From Combretum micranthum (lineage: Eukaryota; Streptophyta; Magnoliopsida; Myrtales; Combretaceae): 64,000 bases of DNA. The notes below the pieces were generated by a model. That model was not told the DNA's origin. It saw nothing but the letters and a program-made list of their open reading frames with translations, and searched no databases. The position numbers and the translations under genes were made by a program. Positions 12,936-25,205 of the stretch are shown piece by piece. Where the stretch lies: NCBI GenBank assembly GCA_024138025.1, contig JAMXBD010000056.1, positions 744,001 to 808,000 on the forward strand, given 5' to 3'. The stretch's first letter is position 1. Each line of letters opens with the position of its first letter.

Positions 12936-13566
12936 TGACTTATTTTCAACTTATCTCACACAATATCATTGGGCATTCTCCTTAATTTCTTCAATGTAAC
13001 ATTCCAAATGGCTCTATTTTTTCAAGAACTAGTAATCTAAGCTGCTAAAGCATCTCTCATGTTGTGGATATAATATATCTAGTTACAGTTTCTAAATCCC
13101 TTGGATAAGAGGTGCACCTTCCAAATGCATCTATAGAAAAACTTGAAAAATTGATCATAAGTTAAATCATTGAGTTCATAACTTTAATTTATCATAAGTA
13201 ACATTGTGACGTATTTGTTTCCATTAGTAACAATAACTATACACTCTAACCTAAGATTGTAGGAAAAAGAAACGAAAAAATGTAAGATGACTTATCAGCT
13301 TATGAAGTTGTGTTATGGATGATCCACTACCTTGAAAGCAAATTTCGACATGACCTTGGTGTAATTGGCTACGTTGTTCACTCGTTAAAATTAAACTAGC
13401 CCCTAATTGGTGCATTCACAGTAAAAGTTTAGAACAAGTAGAATTACAATCGCCTAAAAAGGAGGTCCTTTGTATTTTATGAAATCTCAGTTGTATTTCT
13501 GTTTGTAAAACCTTGAGAATTTTATTTTAAAACTATTTGCTAATCAAATTCAATTTTTCAATTACA
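12936..13566. other. Intergenic DNA
   Basis: I see no gene, repeat or terminal structure here. The sequence is the local host DNA into which the Mutator-like MITE inserted. Confidence 0.5.
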
Positions 13567-13575
13567 AATTAAAAA

Positions 13576-13787
13576 GGGATAATGTTGTGAATACTATCTA
13601 AACTTTTCAAAAGTATTCACTTTACTACCTGAACTTTTATAGTATTAAATTTGGTATATGATCGAAACTTTTCAAGTCGCCATTCATACCTGAGTTAATT
13701 CATCTAATGTCTTCGTATAGAACATCATTTAACCAATGAGTGTATGACACATGGAAAAATAGAAATATAAAGAAAAAAAAATTTCCA

Positions 13788-13819
<32 letters not shown>

Positions 13820-14787
13820 ATTTTAAGCTTCTTCCTGACAACACTTTCGGAATCAAACAAGAATAGCTTTCTTACATGTTGTCATTAATCTACTAATTTA
13901 ATGGACAAATTAATCACTACACATAAGTTAATTCACAACCTCCCATTACAATTGCAAGGCCTTTATTTAATTTATTTGTAGAACAAAAAACACAAACTTC
14001 CACAAGTAATTAACAACAATGAAACTTGCTCAAACTGCATATTTAACATTTTAAAATAAACACTTCTACTAAATTCATCTATAAAATGATTCGAATGATA
14101 TAGAAAATGAACCACAATTAGCAGCATCTAAACATCTAACTTTAACCTTCTTTTTCACTATGAAATTCTTTTTCTCTCTAAACCCATCCCAATTTCTCTC
14201 TCTTGAAAAATCATCTCATCTCCCAATAACAACGAACCTAATCTCTACCATCTCAGACACCATAGCAATCGCTTGACCTTCAACCTCCTTAGCTGGCCAA
14301 ACCATCCTTTGATGGATGACTTGGTAAGGAAGATGATGTTATGGTGACTCAGTAATGGATGACAGAGTTTAATTTGGTGTTCAACTGAGAGAGAGAAGAT
14401 TAAGAGAGAGAAAGTCGAACGTGTTAGGAGAGATGGCCACCGACCATTTGGGTAGACAAGGGCATGGTTAGAGAGAGAAGGAAGCTAAAGAGAGAAATGG
14501 AATTAAGGAAGAAGAGAGTTAAGGAAGAATATGAGTTTAGAGAAAGAAAATTAGATAGAGAGGGAAAGTTGAATATGTTTTTGTCCAAGGTTTTTCCCTT
14601 TTTATTTTAATCATATGACATGTGTCACATCATGAATGGTTATATACAAATGGCCATTATGTAATTTAATTGAGGTATGAATGGCGACTAGAAAAATTTC
14701 GATTATGTACTAAATTTAGTAGTTTAGAAGTTGAAGTATTAAATTGGGTATTTTGAAAAGCTTAGTTAGTATTCATGATATTATCCC
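13576..14787. mobile_element. Mutator-like MITE with long TIRs and perfect 9-bp TSD
   Basis: It is flanked by AATTAAAAA on both sides (13567-13575 and 14788-14796). It starts GGGATAATGTTG and ends CATGATATTATCCC. The terminal inverted repeats run about 130 bp; matched landmarks are GAATACTA, CTAAACTTTTCAAAA versus CTAAGCTTTTCAAAA, and GTCGCCATTCATACCT on both ends. A 9-bp TSD with long TIRs is the Mutator-superfamily pattern. The interior is CT-rich on the left (13791-13818) and GA-rich on the right (14388-14560) and does not encode a transposase, so the element is non-autonomous. Confidence 0.85.
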
Positions 14788-14796
14788 AATTAAAAA

Positions 14797-15059
14797 TAAT
14801 TGATTACAAATTTTAAATTTCTCTATTTAGAAATAATAGACTAGGCGATTACAAAAATAAAATTTATAGTTAAGAAATTGTAACTACAATAGAATTTGAA
14901 AAGAATATTTAAAAGATAGTAGCCACCAATTTAAACAAATTTGAAAAAGAAGATTTAATAATTTTGGCCCAACTTAGCCTGAATTGGGCTTGGCAAATGG
15001 CGCATACGTGTGGTCTTTTGTTTAAAATACTCATCAAATGTACTTAACCATAAGTCAAT
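14797..15059. other. Intergenic DNA
   Basis: AT-rich sequence between the MITE and the TIR-NBS pseudogene. No feature seen. Confidence 0.5.
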
Positions 15060-16110
15060 GTTCATTTCAATAAAAACATAAATCAAAACTACAAATATCC
15101 CATGTACAAGATAAAAAGTAATGAAAGGAAAAGATCCATAAAGCTATTTCCTCACAAAGACAACTATATTTCACTACTAATTTAGTTGATCTTTAACATC
15201 AACATCATCTAGTAAAAGTGAAATTCTTTTTTTCCTTAAAGCTCTTTTGAACAAGAGTTACTACATCAACATGTGATATTTCTAGTGGCGACTTATCAAT
15301 AAGAATGCCCCAGATAACTTGCTTTTGCAATGCCTTTATACATTTATGTTTGAGTGATCAATGTTAAGAGAATTTATGATAAAGGACCTTAGCTAGAGTT
15401 GTTTTGTCGATGTCATATACCATGAATTGTTTGAGCATCACTTGATGGTTTATCATCAATCATTTCTTAATCTCTTCAACATGATCCTCAACCTCAACCA
15501 AGAAATCTAGAACAACTAAAATAGTTTTCCTTAATTCATCATAGATTCTTATGACATCTATCTTCACTCATTCTCCTTCATGCCTATATAAAAGAAATGA
15601 AAGAAATAAAGGATAATTTAAGATTATCCAGATTTTATTTGATCCTATTCCCTTCCTTTCAAGGAAGCAACTTAGTCTTGTTTCTTCTTACATAGTCGCC
15701 TAAACTTCTTTTTGAAATTGCCTTTTTCTCATGAGCATTAGAAGGTTTAACTCAATAGAAAATATGTACAATAAGTTGACCTAAAGTTTCCTGCATTCAA
15801 GGATTTGGAGAAGCTCCTTAAGACAACATGTACCAGAAGCATAGTTAAGTGAAATGATTGGGATTGAAACCTTAGAAGCCTCGATTGCTTCGAATTTTTT
15901 ATCGATCTCCTCAACTACAAAAACTCTTTGTTATCTCCAAATACCACGATCACTCTATGTTCCAATTTATAGTAAAGATGATTAGTAAAACCACAACAAG
16001 TTTCTTCCCATTGACAAAGCTCACGAATACTTTATTGCCATAGAAAAGTAATGGTTAAACTTGCTCTTGAGGTCTAGTCTCTGTCGCCACCATCATGGTG
16101 ATGAAATAAG
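15060..16110 (-). pseudogene. TIR-NBS disease-resistance gene fragment, heavily decayed
   Basis: No long frame survives, but minus-strand translation across frames gives a TIR domain followed by the start of an NB-ARC domain in correct order. TIR pieces are EEIDKKFEAIEASKVSIPII (about 15845-15915), then SLNYAS and CLKELLQILECRK (about 15800-15850). NB-ARC pieces are VEDHVEEIKK, a ruined P-loop ending KTTLAKVLYHKF (about 15375-15420; the glycines are lost), LQKQ...DKSPLEISHVDVV, and a kinase-2 motif LLLDDVD (about 15200-15220) followed by KDQL. The TIR-NBS exon junction fits an acceptor TTTTATATAG near 15580. Intact TNL proteins are roughly 900-1,300 residues; LRRs are absent. Several frameshifts and stops make it non-functional. 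As an intracellular immune receptor family it would act in effector recognition; this copy is a relic. Confidence 0.75.
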
Positions 16111-17297
16111 GAGTTAGAAAAGTTTCTCATCTTGAAATTTCAAAAGCTTATGGAGATATATGGTAAAGAGATATAAGTTATTAAAAGCAGATAATCCTGC
16201 GGAGATTCTTTTCCTTCTTTGTATGGTGATTAATGCCTATGACTTCTTTTATTAGCCAAATATTAGATGTTAAATGTTTAGCAAAACATCCAAACAAAAG
16301 GTAAAAAATTGTGTCCAAAAAACTCCCACCATAATCACTTCAAATTATTCATATGGATCTACTACATGGTCTAATAATGGAACATTTGGTTTGCATTTGA
16401 AAGATGTTTATTTCTCTTAGAAAGGAATTTATTTGTCTTAACACACCAAATTGGGAGATTAATGCTAGAAACAATAAATTTTTAAAACATTTATATCCTT
16501 TGTAGTGTCTTTTCACTTATTATCTACCATATAGAAGTGTAATAAAAATTGTGTAGCCTTAAGATTATCCAACTTAGTAACTTAATATCTACATAAAAGG
16601 ATCATCAATAGAGGGAATTGTTTGACTATCCAAGTATTTGGGACCTTTTATGGTCCTGTCCAGTCAACTTTATAATCGTTAAAATAAATTTATTAATTGG
16701 AATATTAACTATTTTATTGGTTCGATTACGACTAGATATTGTGTGAGTTATTGAATAGTCTATGAGACTAGTCTAGTCAAAATTAATGACATGACCATAG
16801 AATTTCCCTAAGTATTTATGTCGAAAAAAAGAGATCATATTTATTTATTGAATTATAATATTATTATTGATAAATATGTATTTCTTTTTTATTTTAATTT
16901 ATCTAAAAATTTGGAATTTGATGGGTTGGATGTTATTAACACTATATCTTTCATACATCAAATATACATCTAAGTAATTTTACAATATATATGAAATATA
17001 GGATCATAGAATAGTTCAATAATTTTTTAGATTGGTCCCGTAATAAAATGATGAGCCCTAAAATTTTCTGAAATATATTAAATGGGTCTTCACACTTACC
17101 TTCAAGAATATAGATTACGCGTGAAAATCAAAGACGCATGCCTTTATTTTTGGAAATAAACATGACATTTTTCTATTATTTAACTATCATAATTTTCAGA
17201 TTGGTCAATAAGGAAATTTTCATTATCTATATTATTAAAGTGAAACTACTCCGTTTAGTGTCTTTAATGTGAATATTTTTATTATAATGTTTTTAGC
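16111..17297. other. AT-rich intergenic DNA
   Basis: No gene recognised. It may include promoter-side DNA of the old TIR-NBS gene (minus strand), but no element can be pointed to. Confidence 0.5.
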
Positions 17298-17680
17298 ATA
17301 TGGGTATAAAATATGTTTCGTATCCTGAAATTATGAAAATTAAATAGGGTTTGAATATAATTAAATAAAGGCTGAATAGACATAGTTTTTTCCTTTTATA
17401 GCATATGAGTATAAAATATTTTTGGTATTCTTGAAATTATAAAATTAAATAGGGTTTGAATAGAATCAAATAGAGGTTGAACAGATAGTCTTTTTCGCAT
17501 AAAATATTTTTGGTATCCCTAAAATCATGAAATTAAATAGGATTTGAATAAAATTAAATAGGGGTTGAATAGATATAGTCTTCCTTTTCTTTTTTAACAT
17601 ATGAGCATAAAATATTTTTTGTATCCCTGAAATCATGAAATTAAATAGGGGTTGAATAGTTATAAAATTTTCTTTTTTTG
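17298..17680. repeat. ~100-bp tandem array, about four units
   Basis: The block CATATGAGTATAAAATATTT starts at about 17298, 17402, 17495 and 17598. Each unit also holds TTGGTATCCCTGAAATTATG, AAATTAAATAGGGTTTGAAT and a T-rich tail, with spacing of 96-104 bp and drifting sequence. The minus-strand frame 17466-17741 is a by-product of the repeat. Confidence 0.8.
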
Positions 17681-17777
17681 CTATCTTCATATACCGATTT
17701 AAAGCTCTAATACTATATTTATGCATGGCAGTATCCAACATGGAGAAGTTACCTATGAAAAATACAATTATAATTAT

Positions 17778-20700
17778 TGTAAACCCTCAAAGTTTTATGA
17801 TCAATTAAGCTCAAACTCTAATTAGAAAGTCAACCGGATATCCTAAAGTCAACAAAACCCTAGTTAGATGCAACGTTCAAGTTCGATAATCCCATGTTCG
17901 TAACCCTAAGTAAGCAAGTAAGAGTTTAGCATATATAATAGTTCATAATAACATTAGAAATCTTAAAAATATTAGATTACTTAAATCACGATTCGTTTTG
18001 AGCCTGATCGGATACAGTTTCGAAAAGTGTGTGCTGGGGGCTTGGAATAGTAAAAATATTCTGGATATACCGTTAGACTCGTAAAGAGATAAGGTTTTCA
18101 AAAATATCAATTTTATAATTTTTTGGTAACTAAAAATATTAGATATCGTAATTATACGTGTATTTTCTTATTACCGGTACTTTTTTTGTCATATTTACTT
18201 TACATTACACTATTCATTACTATTCTACACTATTTATCTATCTTTACTTTTTCTTACAGCCTGCTCTTACAGCCATACATCTATTTTCTTACAATTTTTA
18301 TTTCCAATACAACTTCACAGCTCTCATATCTTACTTTTCATTAACAAAAATACAAAAAAATAAAATTCTCTCTCTCTCTCCCACTCAATTTGTGCCAGCC
18401 CCCTTTCCCTTTCCCTTTCCCCTCAATTTGTTTATTTTTTATTTATTTAATTAACACAAATTTCCCCCACTTTTTCCTATAAATATCACATCTTCCTTCT
18501 ATTTCCTTCACACATTTCATACACTATAATTACTCTCTCAAAATCTCTCCAAAAGCTCTCTCAAAATTCTCTCTAATTTATCTTTCATAGGTAATGCTTC
18601 TTTAAGTTTTCCTTATATTCATTTGCTCAGTATGAACATAATGTGTGTTTTTAAACCCATGAAGGTTAGGAAAGCAACAATATGTTCATGCTTTGTTCTT
18701 GTTCATGAATCTATTTTCCTTTATGTTGTTCTTATGATTATCTAAATAAATATATCTATGTAATTATATACATCTTTTAAAGCATATAAGCTCATTCGTT
18801 ATTGCAATTTATTTACTTTTCTTGTAATTTATTTACTTACCTTGCAATTTATTTACCTTCAAGTTATTTTAAGACTAGTCTTTCTAGTCTTAGACTTGTC
18901 CTCATTAAGTCAAAATAATTTTCTTTTTTTTTTGGGATTAGTCTATTCTTAGTCCTGGGAAGCCTTGAAGAAGCTAAGGTTCCCAATAATTGACAATTAT
19001 TATTATGCTTATTTATTTCTTGTATTCATTATTATCTTATCTTGTGATATTTTTAGCTTTTATAAACTACATGATCATATTCATGTATGGCTAATAAGTT
19101 GTTGTCCAAATAAAAATGAATCTTTTGATGGAAGAATAAAATTTGATCAATCTTTTTCCAAAGACTTTGAAATTTTTTTTTTTCAAATAAATCTCTTTCA
19201 AAAGTTTATGTAAACTCATCATGAAATTGCAAACTATTAATAAAAGAAGTTTCTTCAAAGTCTAAAGATATTTCCTTTTCAAATAAACAAAAAAAGTCTT
19301 GATATATAGATAATAACTTGATCCTATTTTTACCAACTTTCTAAACCAAGAGCTAAATAAATTTTCAAGAAAATCAACTTATAAGGAAAATGAAAATAAA
19401 TTTTTTAACTTATTAAGTACTACTAAAGAAAACTTTTGGAAACTATTTTTTTCAATTCCTAGAAATGAATTTTGTAGATAATCTCAAAAGACAAAACTTT
19501 ATTTTCAACTCACTTTTGATAAACTAAAGAATCAAAATATATTATATTAGATTTTGATCATCTAAAAATTTATAAGTTACTTCACCCACATAAAGTAAAG
19601 TCTAATAAATCCAAATTTTCCAAAACATTAGAAAAGGTTGTTTTAAGGAAATAAATTAAATAAGACAACATCTATAGCTTCATGCATAAATTATGAGTAT
19701 ATTTATATACATAAGAAATTCTTTTAAAAAATATACATATTTAAGTTTTACTTAAACAAGCCTTACTAAAGGAAGAATTAGAAAATTTTGTTTTTCAAGA
19801 AAGGAATTTTCGTAATAGATCTGTACCCTTCTAATCCGAGACCCAAATGACCTTTTATAGTAAAAGTAACCTTAGAAATAGATAAATCTTTTCGAGTAGG
19901 TAGAAAACGACATATAATATGCGAAATTTCAAGTTAAAATGAGCAAGTTATGGCCATTTTAAGTTGGAACTTCCTTCAATCCGATTTTACCGCAGATTAA
20001 AGATAGACTTAGAATTTTTTTTTAAGTAGAAATTCTATGAAAGACTCATTTTGGGTATTTCATCTTGTTTAGGTGAAGAAGGAATCGATATCGCCTTCCC
20101 GGATTATTATTTCGACTAGAAGCGATCGTCATGGAATGAGTTAATCCCTTACTAATTACGTTTCTTGATTGTGCTTGTAAGTAGTAGCACTAGAGAGTAA
20201 GGAAAAAGATAAATGAATAAATATTGTGTGAATTGGATTCATGATTGAATAATGTGGTTGTTGAATAAAAGCTAAGTATATCGAAAAAGGAATTGATTAA
20301 TAACATATGTTTTCTTGCAATAGTATGATGAATATTGTTTTGGTCACATTTAACTTGAACTCGACGATAATTGAATAAACCAATATTAAAAATGGTTCAT
20401 GTATAACATATTGTGAGTCATATTTATTTTTCGCTACTACTCTTCGTGTGAAGAAACAAAGAGTCGTAGTGATGGCTAGTAGGAGCCAAAAAGTCTACAT
20501 GGGCTAGTAGGAGCTGGAAAGTCTACAGGGCAAGTGGGAGCCAGTAAGTCTACAACTATTGATGGTCGCATGAGCCGGTAACCACCCAACCCTCGACATG
20601 GAGGGCGTAAAATCCATACTACACATGGTTTCTGGTTAATCGTGTATATTTTGTTTGCTCATATGGTTGATGCATTCCCATATGATTGTCTAAAATACTT

Positions 20701-21217
20701 GTATGTTTTATGGAAATGATTTCAAGAAGGGAGTTATCTCATTAAGCTAGTTTTGCTTATACCCCTATAGCTTTTTGTTACCGTTTGATTACTTGTAGTT
20801 GGCACTAAGAAGCTCCTTTTGTCAGGTATGAGCCAAAGCTACTAGGAGTTTTTGGAAGAAGTTTATATATTTAGTTTTGGAAGTAGACTTCTAAGAGAAA
20901 TCTCTATAGTAGACTTATGTTATATTCATGTATGTTTCGAAGATGACTTAGTTTGAGCAAAGCTTTTAGAACGGGGGAATGCTCCTAAGAAATTATAAGA
21001 AACTTTTATCTTAATGATTATTACATGTTTACCTTTATAAATTCTTGCATGCTTTTATTATCTACTTAAACATAATATCCCTTTGAGTCTCCTACTATCT
21101 TGGAAGCACGCCTTGCACGTGATATCAAAGCTCTTGCGTGACTAAGGTTGTCATTCACTAGCTTTACTGTTATGTTTGGCGAACTGTCACGTTTAGGGTA
21201 CCCTCCGGGGCGTGATA
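17778..21217 (+). mobile_element. Large solo LTR 2 (3.44 kb)
   Basis: It starts TGTAAACCC and ends GGGGCGTGATA (final CA decayed to TA), with a perfect 5-bp duplication ATTAT (17773-17777 and 21218-21222). It is homologous to LTR 1 and LTR 3. Promoter landmarks are TTCCTATAAATATCAC near 18474 preceded by a CT-rich tract, then a CT-rich leader. A conserved internal block GAGTAGGTAGAAAACGAC...AAGTTATGGCC lies at 19894-19957. It contains no second LTR or coding domain. The frames at 18123-18454 and 18965-19213 are chance. Confidence 0.8.
20470..20552. repeat. ~28-bp short tandem repeat inside LTR 2
   Basis: Three imperfect units of GGCTAGTAGGAGC...AAGTCTACA follow one another. LTR 1 has a looser equivalent near 9470-9600, so this is a rapidly changing part of the LTR. 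Confidence 0.6.
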
Positions 21218-21392
21218 ATTATGGTTTGTAATTAATTTCCTGATTTCGAGGACCTCTTCCAACCTGTTAAAATGATATATCTATTTAATTTATATATGTT
21301 GGGTTGTTTTATTTGCATATGCATCGTGGATGGATCGTCTGCTTGTATGTATATAAGCATATATATATATATATATATATGCCTATATAGGA

Positions 21393-21609
21393 GTAAGTTT
21401 CACTCATGGTATATGAATTTTATCTAAATAAAACTTTTACTCATAAAAATATCTAAATTTTTTGAATCTTGCACCTACTGTAATTTTGATTAGAATTTGG
21501 CCGTATGCTAATATAGCAGGGAAGCTATATTTAAAAAAAAAAAAAAATCCATTTTCTCTTCCACATCAGCGTATTTATTGTTTTTTTTTTTTTTTTACTT
21601 TGCACTTTC

Positions 21610-21656
<47 letters not shown>

Positions 21657-24600
21657 ACATCATCGCTCTCCCCTCTTCTTCTTCTTCTTCTTTTGGCCAT
21701 GATGAGAGGTATTATGGAGTTGCATTGATACCTTTAAAATCGAATTAAGAATCTAAAGATAAAAATCTAAGCTTTGTTTGTATAATTATCAATTTCATTT
21801 TGGAGTTATCGGAAACAAACAACCTAGATCATGATGAAAAATGTAACGCTCTAAACTTAGGAACACTTATAACCTACCACACATCAAAGACACACAAAGG
21901 CTCCAAATCGTGCTATTAACCACCATAAAAGTTATTTAATATTACCAACACACATATAATAAATAGCCTAAGTCCATAATCATTTTATAATTATTTCACT
22001 AATACTACACTGGACACACATCATACACAACATTAACAATAGATGTCTCATAAAGTCCATATAAACATGCTATTACAAACCAATAAGTGGGTCTATGTCC
22101 ATCACACCAACTTAATGCAAGAGCAACTATACATAACATAACACAACAGGAGTCTCCATTTCCTATAGTCTAACAAGATATTAGTAGTAGTCTGCTAGGT
22201 GATCTTCGTCACTAACATTCTCCCTATAGTATATGATAACGTCACATCCAGTAAATCATAAGCCATAGGAGTTTCATGTGTACTTGAAAAAGAAAAAGGG
22301 TGAGTTAGAGCCTAGTACGGTATACCAACAAACACATGCATATGTACCAATAATGGCAAACTCACATATGTAAATGCAACAAGTAACCATTTAATTATCT
22401 GTCTTTTAGTCCAACATTCAACAAAGAGATAGCTTAGTATCTCAAAGATCACATAAATATATACAATATATAATAGTTATTTGGTACTCTCCAATAACCA
22501 CAACGTTGATACACTTTAAATCTGCTAAGATCATTTCCATGTATGACTCAATTTGAGACATCATCACACATAGATCATCATGATGCCACAATAATAGTGT
22601 AGATACTCACCATCTATTACCAACAGTCATGCACAAGTATTTCATGCATTATTAATGCCAAATGGTTATTGAGTCAATTTTAGTTTCCATCTTAGGTAAG
22701 CAAAAGCAAACACATAGGACACACGTACTTGGAATTTGTTCTATTTCGAAGACTAGTATCTACCACCTGAGTTACACACAAATAAACCATTTAGAGTCTT
22801 CTATACATACAAGTCATCTCTTGCTACATTCTTATTATGATTATCCTTACCCCTCTATCATCTAAGTTCTCAAAATAAAAGGTGATTTTTAATCACTAAA
22901 AGGAAGAGTTAAAGGGTCCTTAGTCACTTTAATGCAGGAAAAAGGTGATTTTTAAAGTGCTATAATATGCATAAACTAGTACACAAGTGGTTATAGGGTT
23001 AAATATCACTCAGGGGGAGAAAATAGGTTATAAAAAGGTCTACAAGGAGGTACACGGGTAATACAAGAGGGTACATGAGGGGAACATGACCTCCTATTTC
23101 TCCTTGTGTTCTTTTCCAAGTGAAAATAAAAAATTCACAAAGAGGAACATGATACTGTATATATGTTGTGTGCTTTGCCAATCTCCTTTTGTTAAAAATC
23201 ATAGAGAAACACTAGTGGATACATGTAGCCGTGTATTAGTCATGTTCTCCTACCAAATGCAACTTTCACACTCAGAGATGCACATAGCTTGAAACACAAG
23301 ATCGTGTATAGGCTATGTACTCCTGGAAAACACTCTTTTTCGAAATTTTCCTCTTATTCCCAAATCGACATTTGTTTAAACCTTTTCCTTTAATCTATAT
23401 CATCACTTTAACACCCTCTTATACTCTTGAGACCATTATTCCAACCATATAATTAAAGCATCGAATGCACCATTCACCAAAAGCATTAGAATGCAAGTTA
23501 AATGAAAATTTAAGTGATTTACCTTTTTATCTTTCCTAAGTCTATTGTTTCTCTAACCCTAAAAACTTTGAGTGATAATTTCTCCAAAAGTCCTTTCCTG
23601 CAAAATCCTAAACTTTCCTATAGGAGATTATTGCTAAGGCGAAGGCTCTGAAAAGATCAGAATTGGATGATGCCCTACTTGTGAAAGGTGAAAGAGGAAG
23701 GAATATATTACTTATCATGACAATCTTCCCAAAAATCCTCATGAATCGTTTATGCCAAAGGAAGGGAAAGAAAGAGTTTCTATAAATTGGGAAACGTAGG
23801 AAGGAAGAGCATAGCGATTACTGCCTAATGATTTATATGTTGGTTACTTCAACGTACTTTCTCAAATTTAACTAAAATGTCCAATTTGCCCTTATTAAAA
23901 CCAGAAAAAAATACTTTATTATACTTAAACATTTATTTTAATTATTTCAGGTTATTTCAAAGATTTATTGGAGATTTGTGGGATAATATAAAAAGAAAAG
24001 ACCAAAAAAAGAAAAAATCCATCTTCTTCCTCCTTGATCTTCTTCTCCCAAATTCTATTTTCTCTCTCTAACCCCCTTCCTCTCTCTCTCTTTCTCTCTC
24101 AAGATCTTCCACCACAGACATTTGAAACTCAGCAGCCTGTCAATTCAATTCCCTCACAAATCCACCCAAAACTAACACAAGCTAAACATCAATACCTCAT
24201 AAGCCATCCTCACTACTAAACTGCAGTAGAGTTCAAAACCAATGTCAACCCAAAAACACAAATGGAGACTCATCCACCAAAATACTCACCAATCCACAAT
24301 TGTTGAATCTTGCAAGCTCTCCTTCGAAATTGACACCAAGCTACACGAACCCAAACTTGAGTATAACTAGAGCAATCACCGAACTTGGAGAGATCTCATC
24401 AACCTAGTCCTAATACCAAACCTACCGTAGATTGAAACTCCACTTTATTTAGTCATCATCACCACCCAAGACCAAATCTACTAGAGTCGAACCAAATCTA
24501 ACAAGCTGTACTCAGTTGTTTGTCACAGAGGACATCTCTACCATCATCAACAACCCTTTACCTCTGATCAGATCTCCATTGGTGTTGCTAGCCTATGGCC

Positions 24601-24774
24601 TTTCATTTGCATGTTGTATTCAAGAAAAAGAAGACATGGAGCTCAATATTAGACCCGATTTGGTTGAAGTGTGACATGGGATTCAAACCTGCCTTTGATT
24701 TATTAATGACTCTACCCTTATATTTCAATTGCCTGATAGGTTGACTCCTCGCTTTGCTTTTATTATTCTATGCA

Positions 24775-24809
<35 letters not shown>

Positions 24810-24880
24810 TTTAACTTGTTTAGGTATTTTTATGGGAAAAATTTGTTTAAATAAAATTTCATAGTTCAGATATACAATAT
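21393..24880. mobile_element. Mutator-like long-TIR element (F1), split by a solo LTR
   Basis: The left end (core 21407-21455, with ATAAAACTTTTACTCATAAA) is an inverted match to the right end (core about 24824-24872, reverse complement ACAAATTTTTCCCATAAAAA). The TIR is about 50-60 bp. Outside each end lies a TA microsatellite, which hides the target duplication. The interior is CT-rich (21613-21690 and 24050-24110), like the other Mutator-type elements here. A family E LTR occupies 21842-23959. No transposase. Confidence 0.6.
21842..23959 (-). mobile_element. Solo LTR (family E) nested in F1
   Basis: It starts TGTAACGCTC and ends CAGGTTATTTCA. It is homologous to 61721-63831 (GGAGTCTC, GTGAGTTA, ACCAACAAACACATGC, ATCATCATGATGCC landmarks) and shares its terminal TTATTTCA with 4751 and 63831. 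The flanking 5-mers are AAAAA and AAGAT, so the target duplication is poor or decayed. Frames inside (22662-22865, 22999-23292, 23877-24219) are not genes. Confidence 0.65.
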
Positions 24881-24984
24881 ATATATATATATTAGGTGAA
24901 AATAGCAATCATTCAACGCAAAAACCTAAAAACACATGAAGAACTACAAGAAGACATCCACAATCTGTTCAATAAATGCATTGT

Positions 24985-25205
24985 AATATTATAGTAATAG
25001 TGGTCGCACGCCCAAAATTGAATGTGCAAAATTTAAATAAAGTAACACTTAAAAAAACCATAACACATAACTTAATGAAATTATGTACATGATAAAATAT
25101 ACTATAGCAACATATAAAATTTATGAATTATTAACACAAAGTAATGCTACAATAAAGTAGTAAGAACTTGTATCTTTTATAAAATGTGCATTTTACTAAA
25201 GTAGT
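24985..25205 (-). mobile_element. Helitron remnant, copy 3 (left piece)
   Basis: It shares GCAAAATTTAAATAAAGTAA and the following 200 bp with the Helitron copies at 1140 and 57520. Just outside lies GTAATAGTGGTCGCACGCCC, which on the minus strand could be a decayed GC-rich hairpin and CTAG-like Helitron 3' end; this last point is weak. It is interrupted at 25205 and resumes at 27052. Confidence 0.55.

Noticed and set aside
6532..21217. LTR 1 and LTR 2 as the two ends of a single retrotransposon
   Set aside because: Each has its own perfect 5-bp target duplication (ATAGA, ATTAT), so they are separate insertions.
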